A model generated the notes under the pieces. That model had not been told where the DNA came from. It did not search any database and saw only the letters and a list, made by a program, of their open reading frames with translations. Both the position numbers and the translations under genes were made by a program. Shown in pieces: positions 23,494 to 35,807 of a stretch of DNA of 64,000 bases (position 1 is its first letter; each line of letters opens with the position of its first letter). Source of the DNA: Lantana camara (Eukaryota; Streptophyta; Magnoliopsida; Lamiales; Verbenaceae); contig CM074858.1 in assembly GCA_037501455.1 (NCBI GenBank), forward strand, positions 47,179,001 through 47,243,000. Reading direction: 5' to 3'.

Positions 23494-26400
23494 TTAGCAG
23501 AAGAACCTTTTCAGGTTTTGAACGTTCCAGGGCCGGGATAGCTTCTTTCCGTTAGCATCCTCCAGCTCATAAGCTCCTCGACCCACGATCTTTACGACTT
23601 TGTAAGGCCCTTCCCAGCTGGGCCCCAGTTTGCCAACAGGTTTCAAGGCATCTGCCCTCCTAAGCACCAAGTCCCCCACCTGGAAGTCGCGCGCTTTCAC
23701 CTTCCTATTGTAAGCTGCCACCATTTGGTTTTTATACCTCGCCATTCGTATAAGTGCTCGATCCCTTGCCTCTTCTATAGTATCCAAGCTTTCCCTCATT
23801 AATGCTTCGTTCTCTTCTTCATTGTAGGCTTCCACTCGTGGCGAGGGCATGCCTATCTCAGCAGGAATTACCGCCTCAGCACTGTATACTAGGTTGAAAG
23901 GTGTCTCTCCCGTGGTCACACTGGGAGTGGTTCGGTGAGCCCACAGGACTGCAGGTAGCTCGGTAGCCCATTTTCCTCTAGCTCCTTCCACTCTAGTCTT
24001 GAGACCATGTAAGATGAGCCGGTTCATTACCTCCACCTGCCCGTTTGCCTGCGGGTGATAGACCGCTGAGAAGTATTGTCGGATCCCTAGCTGCTGGCAC
24101 CATTCCTTCAGCTGCGTTCCTATGAACTGTCTCCCATTATCCGAGACTAGCTCTCTCGGGACTCCAAAACGGCACACGATATTTCGTTGTAAGAATTTTA
24201 TCACTTATTTCTCCGTGATCTTCACTAAGGCTTCCGCTTCCACCCACTTGCTGAAGTAATCCACGGCTACAATCATGAATCGTGTTTGCCCTTTTCCAGG
24301 GGGAAGCGGGCCAACTATATCGATGCCCCATTTGGATAAGGGGCATGGTGAATACATGGCCGTGAGAGGCTCAGCTGGCTGGTGCAGGAGGGGAGCATAT
24401 TTCTGACATTGCTCACACTTTGCAACGAACTCCCTAGCATCCGCTTTGATGGTTGGCCAAAAATATCCTACTCTCAACACCTTTCCCGCTAGCGTGGTCC
24501 AGCCAGAATGACTTCCACAACTTCCTTCGTGTATTTCTCGCAACACATAGTGGCTTTCCTCCGATGACAAGCATTTGAGCAAGGGCATTGTCACCGATCT
24601 TCTATATAGGAAACCTCGCATCACCACAAATCAGGCAGCTTTTCGTTGCATTCTCAGCGCTTCCTTCCTGTCAGCTGGAAGTATGTCATGTAGCAGGTAA
24701 TCAAGAATCTCCTCCCTCCAGTCCTGCTCTTCCTGCCCTATCAGCACTTCCTGGTCTGCATTCGCGTCCTGCTCTAGCGCCCCAGCAGGGAGTGTCAGAA
24801 CCGTAATCTTCCTGGTATGGACACCCTCAAACGAACTAGCCATCTTGGCTAGTCGATCTGCTTTCTTGTTCTCATCTCGCGGTATCTGCTCCAGCTGGAA
24901 GGTAACAAATTCTGTCTTCATTTCATTCACTTTAGTTAAGTAAGCCTTCATCCTTTCTTCATGAGCTTCATACTTTCCCTCCACCTGGCAGGATACCAGC
25001 TGGGAGTCTGAATACACCACCAGGTGCTGCGCTCCAGCTTCTTTGGCTAGCTTCAGCCCCATGATCACTGCCTCGTACTCCGCCTCATTATTGGATGCTT
25101 TGAAGTTGAATCTGATAGCGAACTCGAATTCATCTCCTTCGGGGCTGGTTATCACCACTCCAGCTCCGCTCCCCGAGCTGGTGGATGAACCATCAACGTG
25201 TAGCAGCCACCTGCGCCCTTCCTGCTCGGGCGTCGTGGTCATCTCTGATATGAAGTCCGCCAGGGCTTGTGCTTTGATCGCTGTCCTTGGGGAATACGAT
25301 ATATCAAATTCCCCCAGCTCCATGGCCCATTTGATTAGCCTTCCTGATGTCTCCGGCTTCCCGAGCACTTGCCTCATGGGATAATTCGTGCGGACCACTA
25401 TCGCATGCGATAAGAAGTATGGTCGCAACCTTCGCGCTGTAACCATGAGTGCCAACTCCAGTTTTTCCATATCCGGGTACCGCTGTTCTGCTCCTTTGAG
25501 CACCTTGCTAACATAATACACCGGCTTCTGGGTTCCTCCTTCCTCCCGGAGCAGAACGGAGCTGACAGCCTGGCCTGATACTGCCAGGTATACGTATAGA
25601 GGCTCTCCTGGTATGGGCTTGACCAGGAGGGGTATTCCTTCCAGGTACGCCTTCAGGTCTTCGAAAGCCTTCTGGCATTCCGGACTCCATGCAAACTTGC
25701 ACGCCTTTCTCAATACTCCAAAGAAAGGGGGGCTTTTTTCTGCTAGCCTCGAGATGAAACGGCTCAGAGCTGCCATCCTCCCCGTCGGGCATTGCACCTC
25801 ATTCGGTGTTGTTGGGGCCTTCATGTCTCGTATTGCTTGGATTTTTGTAGGGTTTGCTTGAATCCCCCTCTCCGTGACAATGTAATCGAGGAATTTTCCT
25901 CCCTTTACCCCAAAGGAGCACTTTAAAGGGTTCAGCTTCATGTTGTATTTGCGCAGGACCTGGAAGGCTTCCTCCAAATCTGCCAGGTGAGTGTCTGACT
26001 TCCTGCTTTTCACCAACATGTCATCTACGTAAACTTCCACGTTTCTCCCTATCTGATCTTTGAACATTCTATCTACCAGGCGCTGGTAGGTTGCTCCTGC
26101 GTTTTTCAGCCAGAATGGCATGACCACGTAGCAATATGTTCCTCCTGCTGTGATGAAGCTCACTCTTCTCTGATCTGCCGGATCCAAAGGGATTTGATGA
26201 TAGCCCTGCGAGGCGTCCATCATACTGAGGAGCTCACACCCGGAGGTGGAATCCACCAGCTGATCTATGTTAGGCAGTGGGTAGAAATCCTTGGGGCATG
26301 CGTTATTCAAGTTTCTGAAATCCACGCACATGCGCCACTTGTTCACCTTCTTCGGGACCAGGACTACATTTGAGAGCCACTCGGGAAACTGAATTTCCTT

Positions 26401-29400
26401 GATTTGACCGGCAGCTAGTAGCATGTCTACCTGGTCTTGTATGATCTTATCCCTTTCAGGTCCGTGTGTTCTCTTTTTCTGCTTCACCGGGCGGATCTTT
26501 GGATCTACATTCAGCCTGTGAACCGCCACAGAAGGGTCAATCCCCTCCAGCTGATCATCTGTCCATGCGAAAACATCCACATTCTTCCTGAGGAAACCTG
26601 TCAGCTCCTCCTTCAAGTTGGGGTCCAGCTGCGATCCTATCCTTGTTGTCTTTTCGGGATCTCCGGGGACCATCTCGATGCTCAATAGCTCTTCAGCGGG
26701 TTCTATTTTAGGGTGAGGTCCTTCCTGCTTATCTTCCTGCTCGGTTTCTTCCAGCTTTCTTTTTTTATCACTTCGACCTCTTTTCTCTCCCTCCTTCTTA
26801 GCTTCCTTCCTGTCTGCTTGCTGGACAGCTTTGACATAGCACTTCCTGGAGGAATGCTGGTCCGCCGACACCTCTCCAGCTCCCTCCAGCGTTGGGAACT
26901 TTATCTTCATATGGTAAGTGGAGATAACTGCCTGGAAAGAGTTCATAGCTGGTCTCCCGAGTATGGCATTGTAAGCTGAAGGTTTGTCCACCACCAGGAA
27001 CCTCACCAGCCGGGTCCTCGTCCTAGGCTTGGTTCCCAACGCAACCGGTAGGGCAATCATCCCCATAGGCCGTACCACCTCTCCCCCAAATCCGAACAAG
27101 GCGGTCTTCACGGGTTCAAGCTCAATCTTTCCTAGGTCCATCTGTTCATATGCCTCTCGGTAGAGGATGTCTGCTGAACTCCCGCTATCTATAAAGACTC
27201 TTCCCATGCCATAGCTAGAAATGCTGGCTATTATGACCAGAGCGTCATTATGAGGAGCCTGAATTCCCTCCAGGTCTTCTGGCCCAAACTGAAGCGTGGG
27301 CTGCGGTCCTGCCTGATCGACCTTCATGATGAACGATCCTGCCTGCGTGTGAAGGGCAGCCTCCTGCGTGTGTGCTCTTCTAGCCCGATGGGAGTCCCCA
27401 TCCGCCGGCCAGCCTATTATCATGTGGATGAAACCTTTCTGCTGCGGAGCCTCCTCCTGCTCGCGCCTTCCTGCTCTTGCCACTTCTGCTGGGGGTGCCT
27501 CAATCAGTGGCCTATGAGGTGAGAGGTGCCTTCTTTGCTCCCCTCCTCTTGATTGGTGATCTCTTCTGCCGTAGTTCTGCCTAGGAGGATTCCCTCCTGG
27601 TATCCTCTTTCCTGGTGTACCCCTTCCAGGTCCGTTCCTTCCAGGTGGATTTCTTGCAGGTTGACTCCCTCCTGCTGCATTCCTCATTGGGAACATCTCC
27701 CAGCCTTTTGCCCGATCTCGGCATATCAGTTCCTGCAAGTAGCCTTCCTGAATTAATCTCTCAATTTCATCACGCATGTGGCGACATTCATCCGTGTCAT
27801 GTCCATAGTCGTTGTGAAACTGACAAAACCTCTCTGAGGGGGGCTTGAGGGGCCCATTTTCCGCATTCCGGTGCCAATTCAAGAGGCACGTTCCTTGGAT
27901 CTGCATAAGAGTTTGAGCGGGTGTCGTACGCAGTAGGGTATATCGGTCATACCGGGGCCCAAGACTCAAAAGGTGCTCTCTCCTTTCAGGTATTCTGATC
28001 CTTTTAGCTGGAGCGGGCAGCCGCCCGTCCTCCTTTCTTTCCCTCCTCCTGTCAGCTGCTATTACTTCGTCCTTCCCCGCTTCTGCTTCTTCCGAATTGA
28101 TGTACTTTTCTGCCCTGGTTAGGAGATCATCCCAGCTGGTGGGCGGCTTCTTGGAGAGCGAGGTAAAGAACGCTCCTTTCCTCAAGCCCTCTTGGAAGGC
28201 ACTAGCACGCACTTCCGCAGTAGCAGAAGGGACTTCCAACACGGCTTTGGTGAACCTGTTGATGTAGCTCCTTAAAGACTCCCCCTCTCTCTGCCTTACC
28301 GCGAAAAGAGCATTTGGAGTTTTCTGGTAGCCCCTGCTGCTAGCGAGCTGATGTAAAAACAGTGCAGCAAACTGGTCAAAGGAATGTATAGACCCGGGCT
28401 CAAGCTGCCGAGCCCATTCTTGCTCATTGTCCGTAAACGTGGTCAAGAACACTCTGCATTTCACCCCTTCACTGTACTTGTACAGGAGGGCCAAGTTCTC
28501 GAACCGATCCAAATGCTTTTGGGGATCCATTGCACCATTGTACTCCGGCAGCCCGGATGTCTTGCAACCTGGCAGGAGTTCGTCAACCAGGACCCTTTGG
28601 CTGAAGGGTCCGCCTCTCTTGGTCACCCTAGCAGGTCCTGCTCTCATTTGCCTCTCCATCTCTTCCAGCCTCTGCTGTAACCTGGCAGCCCAGTCGGGCT
28701 GCTCAGGGAGGCCTGGTTCTCTTCTTCCCATCTGGTAATTTACGGGTGGCGGTGGCGCCATTGGCTGCCATGCAGTTCTGCCTGCTGCCCCGTTTCCTAT
28801 CCCGCCTGCTCCTGGCAGCACCAAGGGGTCCCCAACTGGAGGTAAGCCTTCTCCAGCTGAAGGGGGTATCATTCTTCTCATGGCCGGTTCTGTCTCATGC
28901 AGCGGCGGGGCTGTTCCGCGCCCCTGGGCCAACGGCTGGTTTCGCTGCACCGAAGCAGCAGCTACAGCTGCGTTAATCCACTGCTGGAACTCCCTAGCAG
29001 TAAGGTGAATGGGCGCGTCTGGCGGTAAATAGCCACTTCCTGATCCACCAGCCCCGTCAGCTGCTCGTTTAGCCTGAAACTGTATAGCAGCGGCGCTGCT
29101 TCCCAACAACACCCCTCCAGGTATATCTGCCACCCTGGTGGTCTGCTGGGGGTTGAAGTTAAGGTTCAGCAATGCCTCCAGCTCTTCCGTAGACGGCTGG
29201 TTGCCCGCCTGCCTGCCTGCCCCCACGGACAGGTTCAATCCTTCAAGCAGGGACGTCCTTCCAGGTGAGGAGCCTCCTGCACCTGGAGGGGTCGGCAGGC
29301 CTGCACCTCCAACTTCGAGGTTATCGCTTTGCGGATTCTTCAAACCTCCCGTCAAGCTGGATTCCGGGAGATCCGCGCAGTCCTTGGTTAGTGGCGTGCC

Positions 29401-29559
29401 TCCCGTAACCGTAATGACGGTGGAGTCAGTCAACACGGGAATACTTCCGATGAATAGCGGATTTGAAGCACTCTCAACAGCTTTTTCAGCGCCCGTCGTT
29501 GCCAGAGCAGACGGGTTGATTGGAGTTGATACACCGCTAGATCCGATCTTGGATGCCAT
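23494..29559 (-). pseudogene. Gag-pol polyprotein of Tat-a, two in-frame stops
   Basis: One frame of about 2022 codons begins at ATG 29559. In order: gag/capsid (roughly residues 320-500), a CHHC knuckle near 579-592 (CQFHNDYGHDTDEC), aspartic protease (IDSGSSADIL, ~790-799), reverse transcriptase (YVDD at 1177-1180), a first RNase H, and a second RNase H with Asp1456, Glu1494, Asp1518 and Asp1568. Integrase follows, with an N-terminal zinc-binding region and a core carrying SDNGRQF and QVEVMN. Stops interrupt it before integrase (TGA, 24631-24633) and inside the integrase core (TAA, 24205-24207). Both are single-codon changes without frameshift. The RT also reads MPFWLKNAG, with Trp where Gly is usual. 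The element is probably non-autonomous for integration unless complemented or read through. Confidence 0.9.
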
Positions 29560-29603
29560 GAAAACTGCGAAAACTCACGCCTTTTGCTCGATTTAATCGT
29601 CTT

Positions 29604-29619
29604 CCCACAGACGGCGCCA
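29604..29619 (-). other. Primer-binding site of Tat-a
   Basis: The minus strand reads TGGCGCCGTCTGTGGG, two bases inside the LTR. The first nine bases fit the 3' end of tRNA-Asp as I recall it; the rest does not, so the primer identity is uncertain. Confidence 0.72.
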
Positions 29620-29621
29620 GA

Positions 29622-30200
29622 TGATATTTGCCAAAAATTGACGAAATACCAACACAATTTATTTATTCGGGAATTCGATTGTAACGAGCTGTAATATGCA
29701 GAGTTAATCAAAAAATAAATATTAGAATGATTGATTAGAGAAAGAAATGAGAATCTAAAATGATAAAATATGAAATTGCTGATAATCTTCTGTCTCTTGA
29801 ATCTTCAATGTACAATGGAATTCTCAATGGCGTAATCTCTTTGCTAGAATAATAATTGAAAACTACAATAGATAAGAAGAAAGAAAGAATAAAAATATAA
29901 GACTGCAGAGCAGTTCTTGAAGTTGAGGACTACTAGGGTTTTCTGTGAATTACGTTGAGTGAATCTGCCCTTTTCTTTTCCTCTCTCCTCCTCTTTTAAT
30001 CTCTCCACATCAAGCAGTTAACTCTTTTCCTAAAATCTTGGCACGTGGGACTCTTCGGATTTCAAAATCTTCAGCACGTTCTCCTTTCTTTCCCCACTTT
30101 TCTCAACCTCTCTTCTTTTCTCTTCCAATAATAATAATAATTGCCAATATTCATCATTTAATTGGACAATCAAATAATGTGATAAAATTGATCTACATCA
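29622..30200 (-). repeat. 5' LTR of Tat-a
   Basis: This 579-bp LTR matches 16765-17353 except for scattered substitutions and a 10-bp indel (an extra AATGATAAAT-like unit in the other copy). The right end ATCTACATCA is followed by the target duplication GTTAT. Confidence 0.93.
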
Positions 30201-30205
30201 GTTAT

Positions 30206-31085
30206 ATATATTGTATATAAAGCTGATGAACCAAAATTTTGTTACTTTAATTTTTGAATTACTGACCATGTCATATTGTAGTTAGTCTAATTATTTGTAA
30301 TTCTTATTAAATTCGAAAAATTAACCATCTTATGATTGTAGGATTAACTTCTTTCGTTAGAGAATTGAAACCCTCTTTATGAAAGGAGGGTCAATTATCT
30401 AAACTCAACATCGTCCCATTTCTCTTCTTAAACAACATATATATATATCCCCTCCACACTTAATCATCAATTGGCATCACATACTATTTCCAAAGTCCAA
30501 ACAATAATATTTTGGAAGAAAATGCACCTAAGATCAAACATTTCGGCTAACGATAACATTTTTAGAGGGAAATGCACCTACGATCAAAATATTTCTATTC
30601 GGTCATATTTCCCGGAGGGGACATGCTGCAAGAGCGTAGGTGAGTGGTAACCGTAAAAAAAAATCCACCTCTCCTGCAGGAGTTCCGGTGAAGAGTGGAA
30701 AAATAGGACCTCCTATGGGCCTGTGGCTAGGTCTTTGCATCGATTTCTAGAATGTGTACTGATATTGGAAGATATACGATTGCTGATTGGAGTGGTTCGA
30801 GCCTATGTGACCAAAACTGGAAAGAAACGAATATAAATCACCCCACCTATGGAGAAGATGGATGATGGGGACTTTGAAGTCTACCCTTATTTAACAATGA
30901 AAAATTTTGAAATTCCAATGCCAGTTCCAATCACAAACATATGATGCCATGTGTTCCTCAAAAACAAACGTTCGCAAGCAAATAGACATTCTCTATTTAC
31001 ACTGAAAGGTAATTAGTAACATAATAACAAGACATTAGATTGAAGAAACTTATGGCAACCCCCAAGCTACGTATACAAACTTAAC
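30206..31085. other. Intergenic between Tat-a and the rhomboid-like gene
   Basis: AT-rich host-like DNA. A short phrase, AAATGCACCTA(A/C)GATCAAA, occurs twice (about 30520-30540 and 30570-30590). No gene was recognised. Confidence 0.5.
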
Positions 31086-31091
31086 TTTATT
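31086..31091 (-). terminator. Possible polyadenylation signal of the rhomboid-like gene
   Basis: AATAAA on the minus strand, 53 bases past the stop codon. Confidence 0.45.
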
Positions 31092-31143
31092 TCACAAGCT
31101 ATGACGATTAAATAACCTAATTAACGTAATACCTACTTATCTC

Positions 31144-33608
31144 CTACTCTATCAGATTGAGCGGAGGTTCGATAATGAAAAGTAAAGAGCTCAACAATAA
31201 GAGGGAGAGGGAGAAGTACATTAGTGATTTGCAAGGATCAGCATATCTCCTAATGAGTGTTATTCTTTCTTGTCTACCTGCTGCTTCTGGTGCAGCATCC
31301 TTCACTCGTACACTTGGACATGTCACAAAACCGTATGCAATACCCGTGAAAGTCGCAGCGAAGTGTGCCCTGCAAATTAACACCATAGTCACTTGGAGGA
31401 AATTCTTATATGTACTGTGCCTACACTCCACATATGCAACAAGCAGTTCAAATTGTAATCTAGAGGAACTGTCCACCTACCACTTCTTTAGTTCATTCAG
31501 ACAAAGAGAAATGTATAATGAAAAGAAACAAATTGATATACAAAATGTGACACCATTTAAGAATTTCACTGAGGTCTGAGGATGAGAAGGGCAAGTTGAA
31601 TGCTTATTTACTTATAACTTCTAAGAATCTCTGTTTGGTGTAGCTGAATGAATTTGGAAATATGACAGATAATTCATTTTGACTGATTTTCCATTGTCAT
31701 GGCTAAGTGATGCCATCTCATAAATCAGCTCAACCGATATTTTGTATCAGCATATGAACTTAGACTAGTAAGAGAGGCAAATAAGCCCAACAAATGTTAT
31801 GGGAAAAACAGCTCACTTACCAGTCATCGATTGGACCAAAATGGCTAAGAATAAGGCTCATTCCTGTTGCGATGATTGCATTCTGAAACATTATATCTGA
31901 AGCACCCCTTGCAATAACATCCTTGTTTTGAACTTGGTAAATAAGCCATGCTCCAATTACAGCAAAGACAGGTCCCTGAACACAGAGAACCACGTTGAAC
32001 ACATGAAAACCTCTTCTCATAAGTCATGACCGATGTTACTTCAAAACTTTTATAACAGAATAACAAATTTTTCACATGAGTATGAAGAATAAGCTTAATT
32101 GAAAGGATAAATAGTATCACTACAGATAACACACGAAGATACAATGTATGTCGGCACTGTCGTTTAAAAGGTCTTACCGTCCCACCAACAGTTGGGTCAG
32201 GTGTGTGTAAAAAGCTAATCAAGTTTCCAGAAATTCCTCCAAGTACATATATCAACAGAAAAGTGAATGACCCATATTCTCGAGATACTTCAAGCCCAAA
32301 AGTAAAGAGAACCCAGGTCCCAAGGGTGATGTGAAAGATTCCTGAGTGCTGAGAAAAAAGGAGATCATGATTAAAGGAATTGATCGTTTTGGTCAAAATT
32401 AGTTTAGAAAATTGACAATAATTCAATCTCCAGCCTCTGGAATGGAGAGTAATATATGAGAATATAGCTATCATAAATCACTTCAAAATATCGTTAATTT
32501 GCACATATGGGAGCTCTTGCATTCTTAAAATCTTGTAAGAATTGTGTGTATTAATTATAACACGGAATCTTTGTTTTATGGAGTGCTACATTAATAACAG
32601 TACTGAAGCACGAACCAAGTTCATCAATCTTGTACCAGAAACATTGGTGTCACCAGCCTCCACCACTCTCCAGCTAGAATCAAGTTATTGATCTTCGCTC
32701 CATAAATCATAGGGAGTGAAAACAGCTCGAAATCGGGATTCTTCACTGGAGCAGCTATTTCAAACAAAAACACTGCTATGTTTATGGAAGTCAATGCACC
32801 TCTGCAACAGAATAAAAAGCATAGAAAGAAATTAGTTCCATGATCCTTCAAGTATTATCACCGAAATTCACCACGATAAAATAAACAGGAAGGACAATAC
32901 ATTAAGTAGAAGTCAGAGGCTTCATCTGCAGAGATGTGTTTCTCCTCAGCGTACTCAGTTTTTAACTCCACATAGTTTTTTATTGATATCTCATTTCCAC
33001 TTCCTTGGTCTTTCTTGGCAGAATAATATACTGATGCCTGTAAATCTTTTCCAACATTGGTTTCTGAATCTGCATCCGAAATCAGGAGGAGATGGAAGAA
33101 CGAAATGCTGTCAAACAGATCAATTCTATCTGCAAGGACCTATTTATCCCGAGTAAAAGCATGAATGATTTTGATTAAAGTATTATTACCGCTTTTAACT
33201 TTGTCGAGATAATTATCTAGATCTCTGAGAACATTCTCTGCCTTGAGTTGCTCAGTTTTACCAATTGTTTCATTCCTCTGGTTCACAATTTTCGAAGAAG
33301 GTGGCTTGGCATCATCATGGAGTTTCCCAAGGCAAGAATCTAAGGACTTCAGATGCTTCTCAGTGGAACTCGATGCTTTTATGACAGAGCAGAGTTTTCT
33401 CATGTTTCTTTTCATTGGAGGGGTGAGAGTGGAATATAATGCATGCTCTCTCTTGCCTGACACATTGCAAATTGAGAAAATAACTAATAGTATAAGGTGA
33501 ATTGGGCTAAAACCATAAATATTTGTCTTGTTTTTGTTTCATACCTTTTGCAGTTAAAAGGTTATTGTCTCTGCAGAACAACTTAAAGCTGCTCGCAACT
33601 GTTGCCAT
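31144..33608 (-). CDS. RBL9: Chloroplast rhomboid-like protein (RBL9-type), seven exons
   Basis: The exons are 33545-33608, 33190-33456, 32901-33069, 32636-32801, 32178-32348, 31821-31975 and 31144-31369. All introns are GT-AG and the phases agree, giving 405 residues. The first ~50 residues are Ser/Arg/Lys-rich and look like a plastid transit peptide. Residues ~55-165 are hydrophilic with heptad-like stretches. The rhomboid core follows: GEWWRLVTPMFL (~211-222), HSGIFHITLG, GGTGPVFAVIGAW (~277-289), AHFAATFTGIAYG (~331 on), and a last membrane segment near 380-400. The catalytic GxS of active rhomboids reads GGT, so Ser is replaced by Thr while the TM6 His is kept. It is probably a weak or inactive protease of the plastid envelope. 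Assignment to Arabidopsis RBL9 rests on remembered similarity. It is the only clear host gene here. Confidence 0.88.
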
Positions 33609-33746
33609 GAATATCTGAATCAACTAATCAAGGAGCATTAAGTAGTTAGAGTTTCATATAGATGTATTCTGTCTAGATATCAAAGTACAGCAAGCAACTC
33701 GATTGCTGTCAATATCAAGACGTGCATAATGTGCCGTAATAACAAC

Positions 33747-33754
33747 ATTTATAG
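33747..33754 (-). promoter_or_regulatory. Possible TATA box of the rhomboid-like gene
   Basis: CTATAAAT on the minus strand, about 140 bases before the ATG. It is a good match at a plausible distance, but there is no other support. Confidence 0.4.
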
Positions 33755-33759
33755 GCAAA

Positions 33760-35012
33760 CTTTTCATGTAAATACCCAACAGAATAGCATAATTATGCGA
33801 GTGGAAGCATTAGGTCAAACAATTTCTTCATTTCTGTTTTAATTGTGATAATGATAATCAAAGAACTAAACAAAGCTGTGACCAATCCTGATGAAGAAGA
33901 CACGCAAAATAGTTTCTAATGAAAGATGAGTTGAACACAAAGCCTATTTTGATAATTGATGATGCAGATTGTGTTACTATTTTCATCTATAAATAGAGTA
34001 CATTAAAAAGATATATTTATTTACTTATTTTGAAGTTCAAAAACATACGAACATAATAATAATAATAATGTTATTAATGCTTACGAATTGTATATGATTT
34101 CCAAACATACATATCATAAAGAAGTCAGAAAAGTGAACTCCAAGTTTTACAGTTTAATTCAATACATTATTTTATTCTACAGAAGTTAGAATGTCTAACT
34201 TAGACATCCCATAAATTAACTCCAATACTCTACATTCAAACCCGCGGAATAATCAAACTTCCTAAATTCTCCATGAAGGTGACGACTGACGACCACGACC
34301 CACCGAAAAGATTCAGTACAGATAAGGCACTAAAACTCGAGCGAACGCTAACATACGAAACTCAAACATACCAAACAAACCATACCAAAGTTTCACTCCG
34401 GCATTTCAACAAACACCCACCAATCAAAAAAATTGCCGAAAAAGCATACAGTGCATTGCAATTGGAAAAACGTGAGTACGGGCCATACCTCAGTTCACAG
34501 AACAAGGAAAATGGACGAACAACTCGGATCCCAGACAACAGCAGAGTTGATGACGGAAAGCACATGTACTTCCATGTAAGTTCCCAAGGAGTCGGAACTC
34601 AAAGATACCATACCATATTGGGGCCATAAATGCAGTGAAGCAGCTGTTATATTGATGATATGGCGATGTCGCGGGATGCGTACAACAAAAAAATTACACC
34701 TTATCCTCGTTGTCCCACTCATGTTCCGCCAAGTGTACCTAGACGAAGTACGGCCACTGCCTTTATTTCTTACTCGATTTTCTGGGTCCACCGAATCCGA
34801 GTTCTGAACTCCACTGCCTGCGTGGGCCTTGGGCCAGATTTGATCATATTTTTGTTTCTTTTTATCATTTGACTGTAGTGGAGGTGGACTGTGAATGGGG
34901 TAGATTTTAAATTATTTGGTTCGTAAGCACTAAAGCGGTAATTGAGGTCTGGATTATGTGTATGTCTGAATTTTTCAAAACGTGTGCCCAAATTCTCCTT
35001 AGATGTCTGTGT
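33760..35012. other. Upstream intergenic region of the rhomboid-like gene
   Basis: Mixed AT-rich sequence. A 118-codon plus-strand frame at 34273-34629 and an overlapping minus frame at 34495-34791 have no recognisable domains and are not called as genes. Confidence 0.4.
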
Positions 35013-35036
35013 TATCTATCTATCTATCTATCTATA
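35013..35036. repeat. (TATC)6 microsatellite
   Basis: Six tandem TATC units followed by TATATA. Confidence 0.9.
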
Positions 35037-35077
35037 TATTACCGGATGAAGGGGTTTTTATTGAATAGTACCCATGA

Positions 35078-35416
35078 GTTGAAAAAATTCTTCTTCACTC
35101 CCCATTTTCAAAAAAGTTCCTCTTCACTCCCCAGATGAATCAAAATTCCTGTTTACTCCCTATTTTTCGTAAATGTGGTATAAAAACTCAAGGATCACGT
35201 AACTAAATCCTCAAATGTTGTATATTTTTCGTAATATGATGTATTTACTACATATTGCGAAAAATATACAACATTTGGGGATTTAATTACATGATCCTTG
35301 AGTTTTTATACCATATTTACGAAAAATAGGGAGTAAACAGGAATTTTGATTCTCATTTGGGGAGTGAAGAGGAACTTTTTTGAAAATGGGGAGTGAAGAG
35401 GAATTTGAGTTCCCAT
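35078..35416. mobile_element. Foldback / MITE-like repeat with long inverted arms
   Basis: The left arm (about 35078-35238) and right arm (about 35250-35416) are near-complementary along most of their length. For example CACTCCCCATTTTCAAAAAA near 35097 pairs with its complement near 35376-35395. The AAATACGAAAAATA-like segments also pair, around a short loop near 35240. No protein is encoded. A decayed relative lies at 16545-16745. Ends and target duplication were not resolved. Confidence 0.75.
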
Positions 35417-35671
35417 TTGGGGATTTTTCTGGAATTGCCCGCACAATGAATGCATGCTATTAAAATTAATATAAGCGTTATATTTGTTTCATATACCAAA
35501 TAATTAAAAGTTTGAATAACGTAAGCCGTTTAACCCAAATAGGAGAGTTTGAAATAAAGACATTTAGTGCATGATCAGTAACTTACGAACGGAAAGGGAG
35601 AAAAAAAGGTGTACATAGTGCTCACCTCTATGTATTTATGGGCTATGTACAAACAGGTTATGTGATGTTAT

Positions 35672-35807
35672 GCAAAAGTATAAGTGTACAACATCTTCTG
35701 CCAAGGATGTTAACAAAATAGGCCTGCTGGCAGAAGCTAACACAAGTTGCAAAAGTATAACTGTACAACATCTTCTGCTAGGGATGTTAACAAAATAGGC
35801 CTGCTGG
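35672..35807. repeat. 77-bp tandem duplication (two copies)
   Basis: GCAAAAGTATAA starts at 35672 and 35749. Each copy is followed by near-identical sequence through GTTAACAAAATAGGCCTGCT. Confidence 0.85.

Larger units (their letters stand above)
16765..30200 (-). mobile_element. Complete Tat-lineage Ty3/gypsy retrotransposon (Tat-a)
   Basis: The 13.4-kb minus-strand element is bounded by LTRs of 579 and 589 bp and flanked by the target duplication GTTAT at 16760-16764 and 30201-30205. Order in element direction is 5' LTR, primer-binding site, gag-protease-RT-RNase H-integrase, an antisense spliced gene, polypurine tract, 3' LTR. The DSG protease, the second RNase H after the first, and an extra gene between pol and the 3' LTR all fit the Tat group. 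The LTRs differ by few substitutions and a roughly 10-bp indel, so the insertion is recent. The host gene ends about 940 bp away. Confidence 0.93.

Noticed and set aside
24588..29596. Several plus-strand open frames of 70-150 codons across the Tat-a pol
   Set aside because: They are shadows of the minus-strand polyprotein, with no domains of their own.
34273..34791. Overlapping open frames on both strands upstream of the rhomboid-like gene
   Set aside because: No recognisable domain and no clear splice or promoter context; either could be chance.
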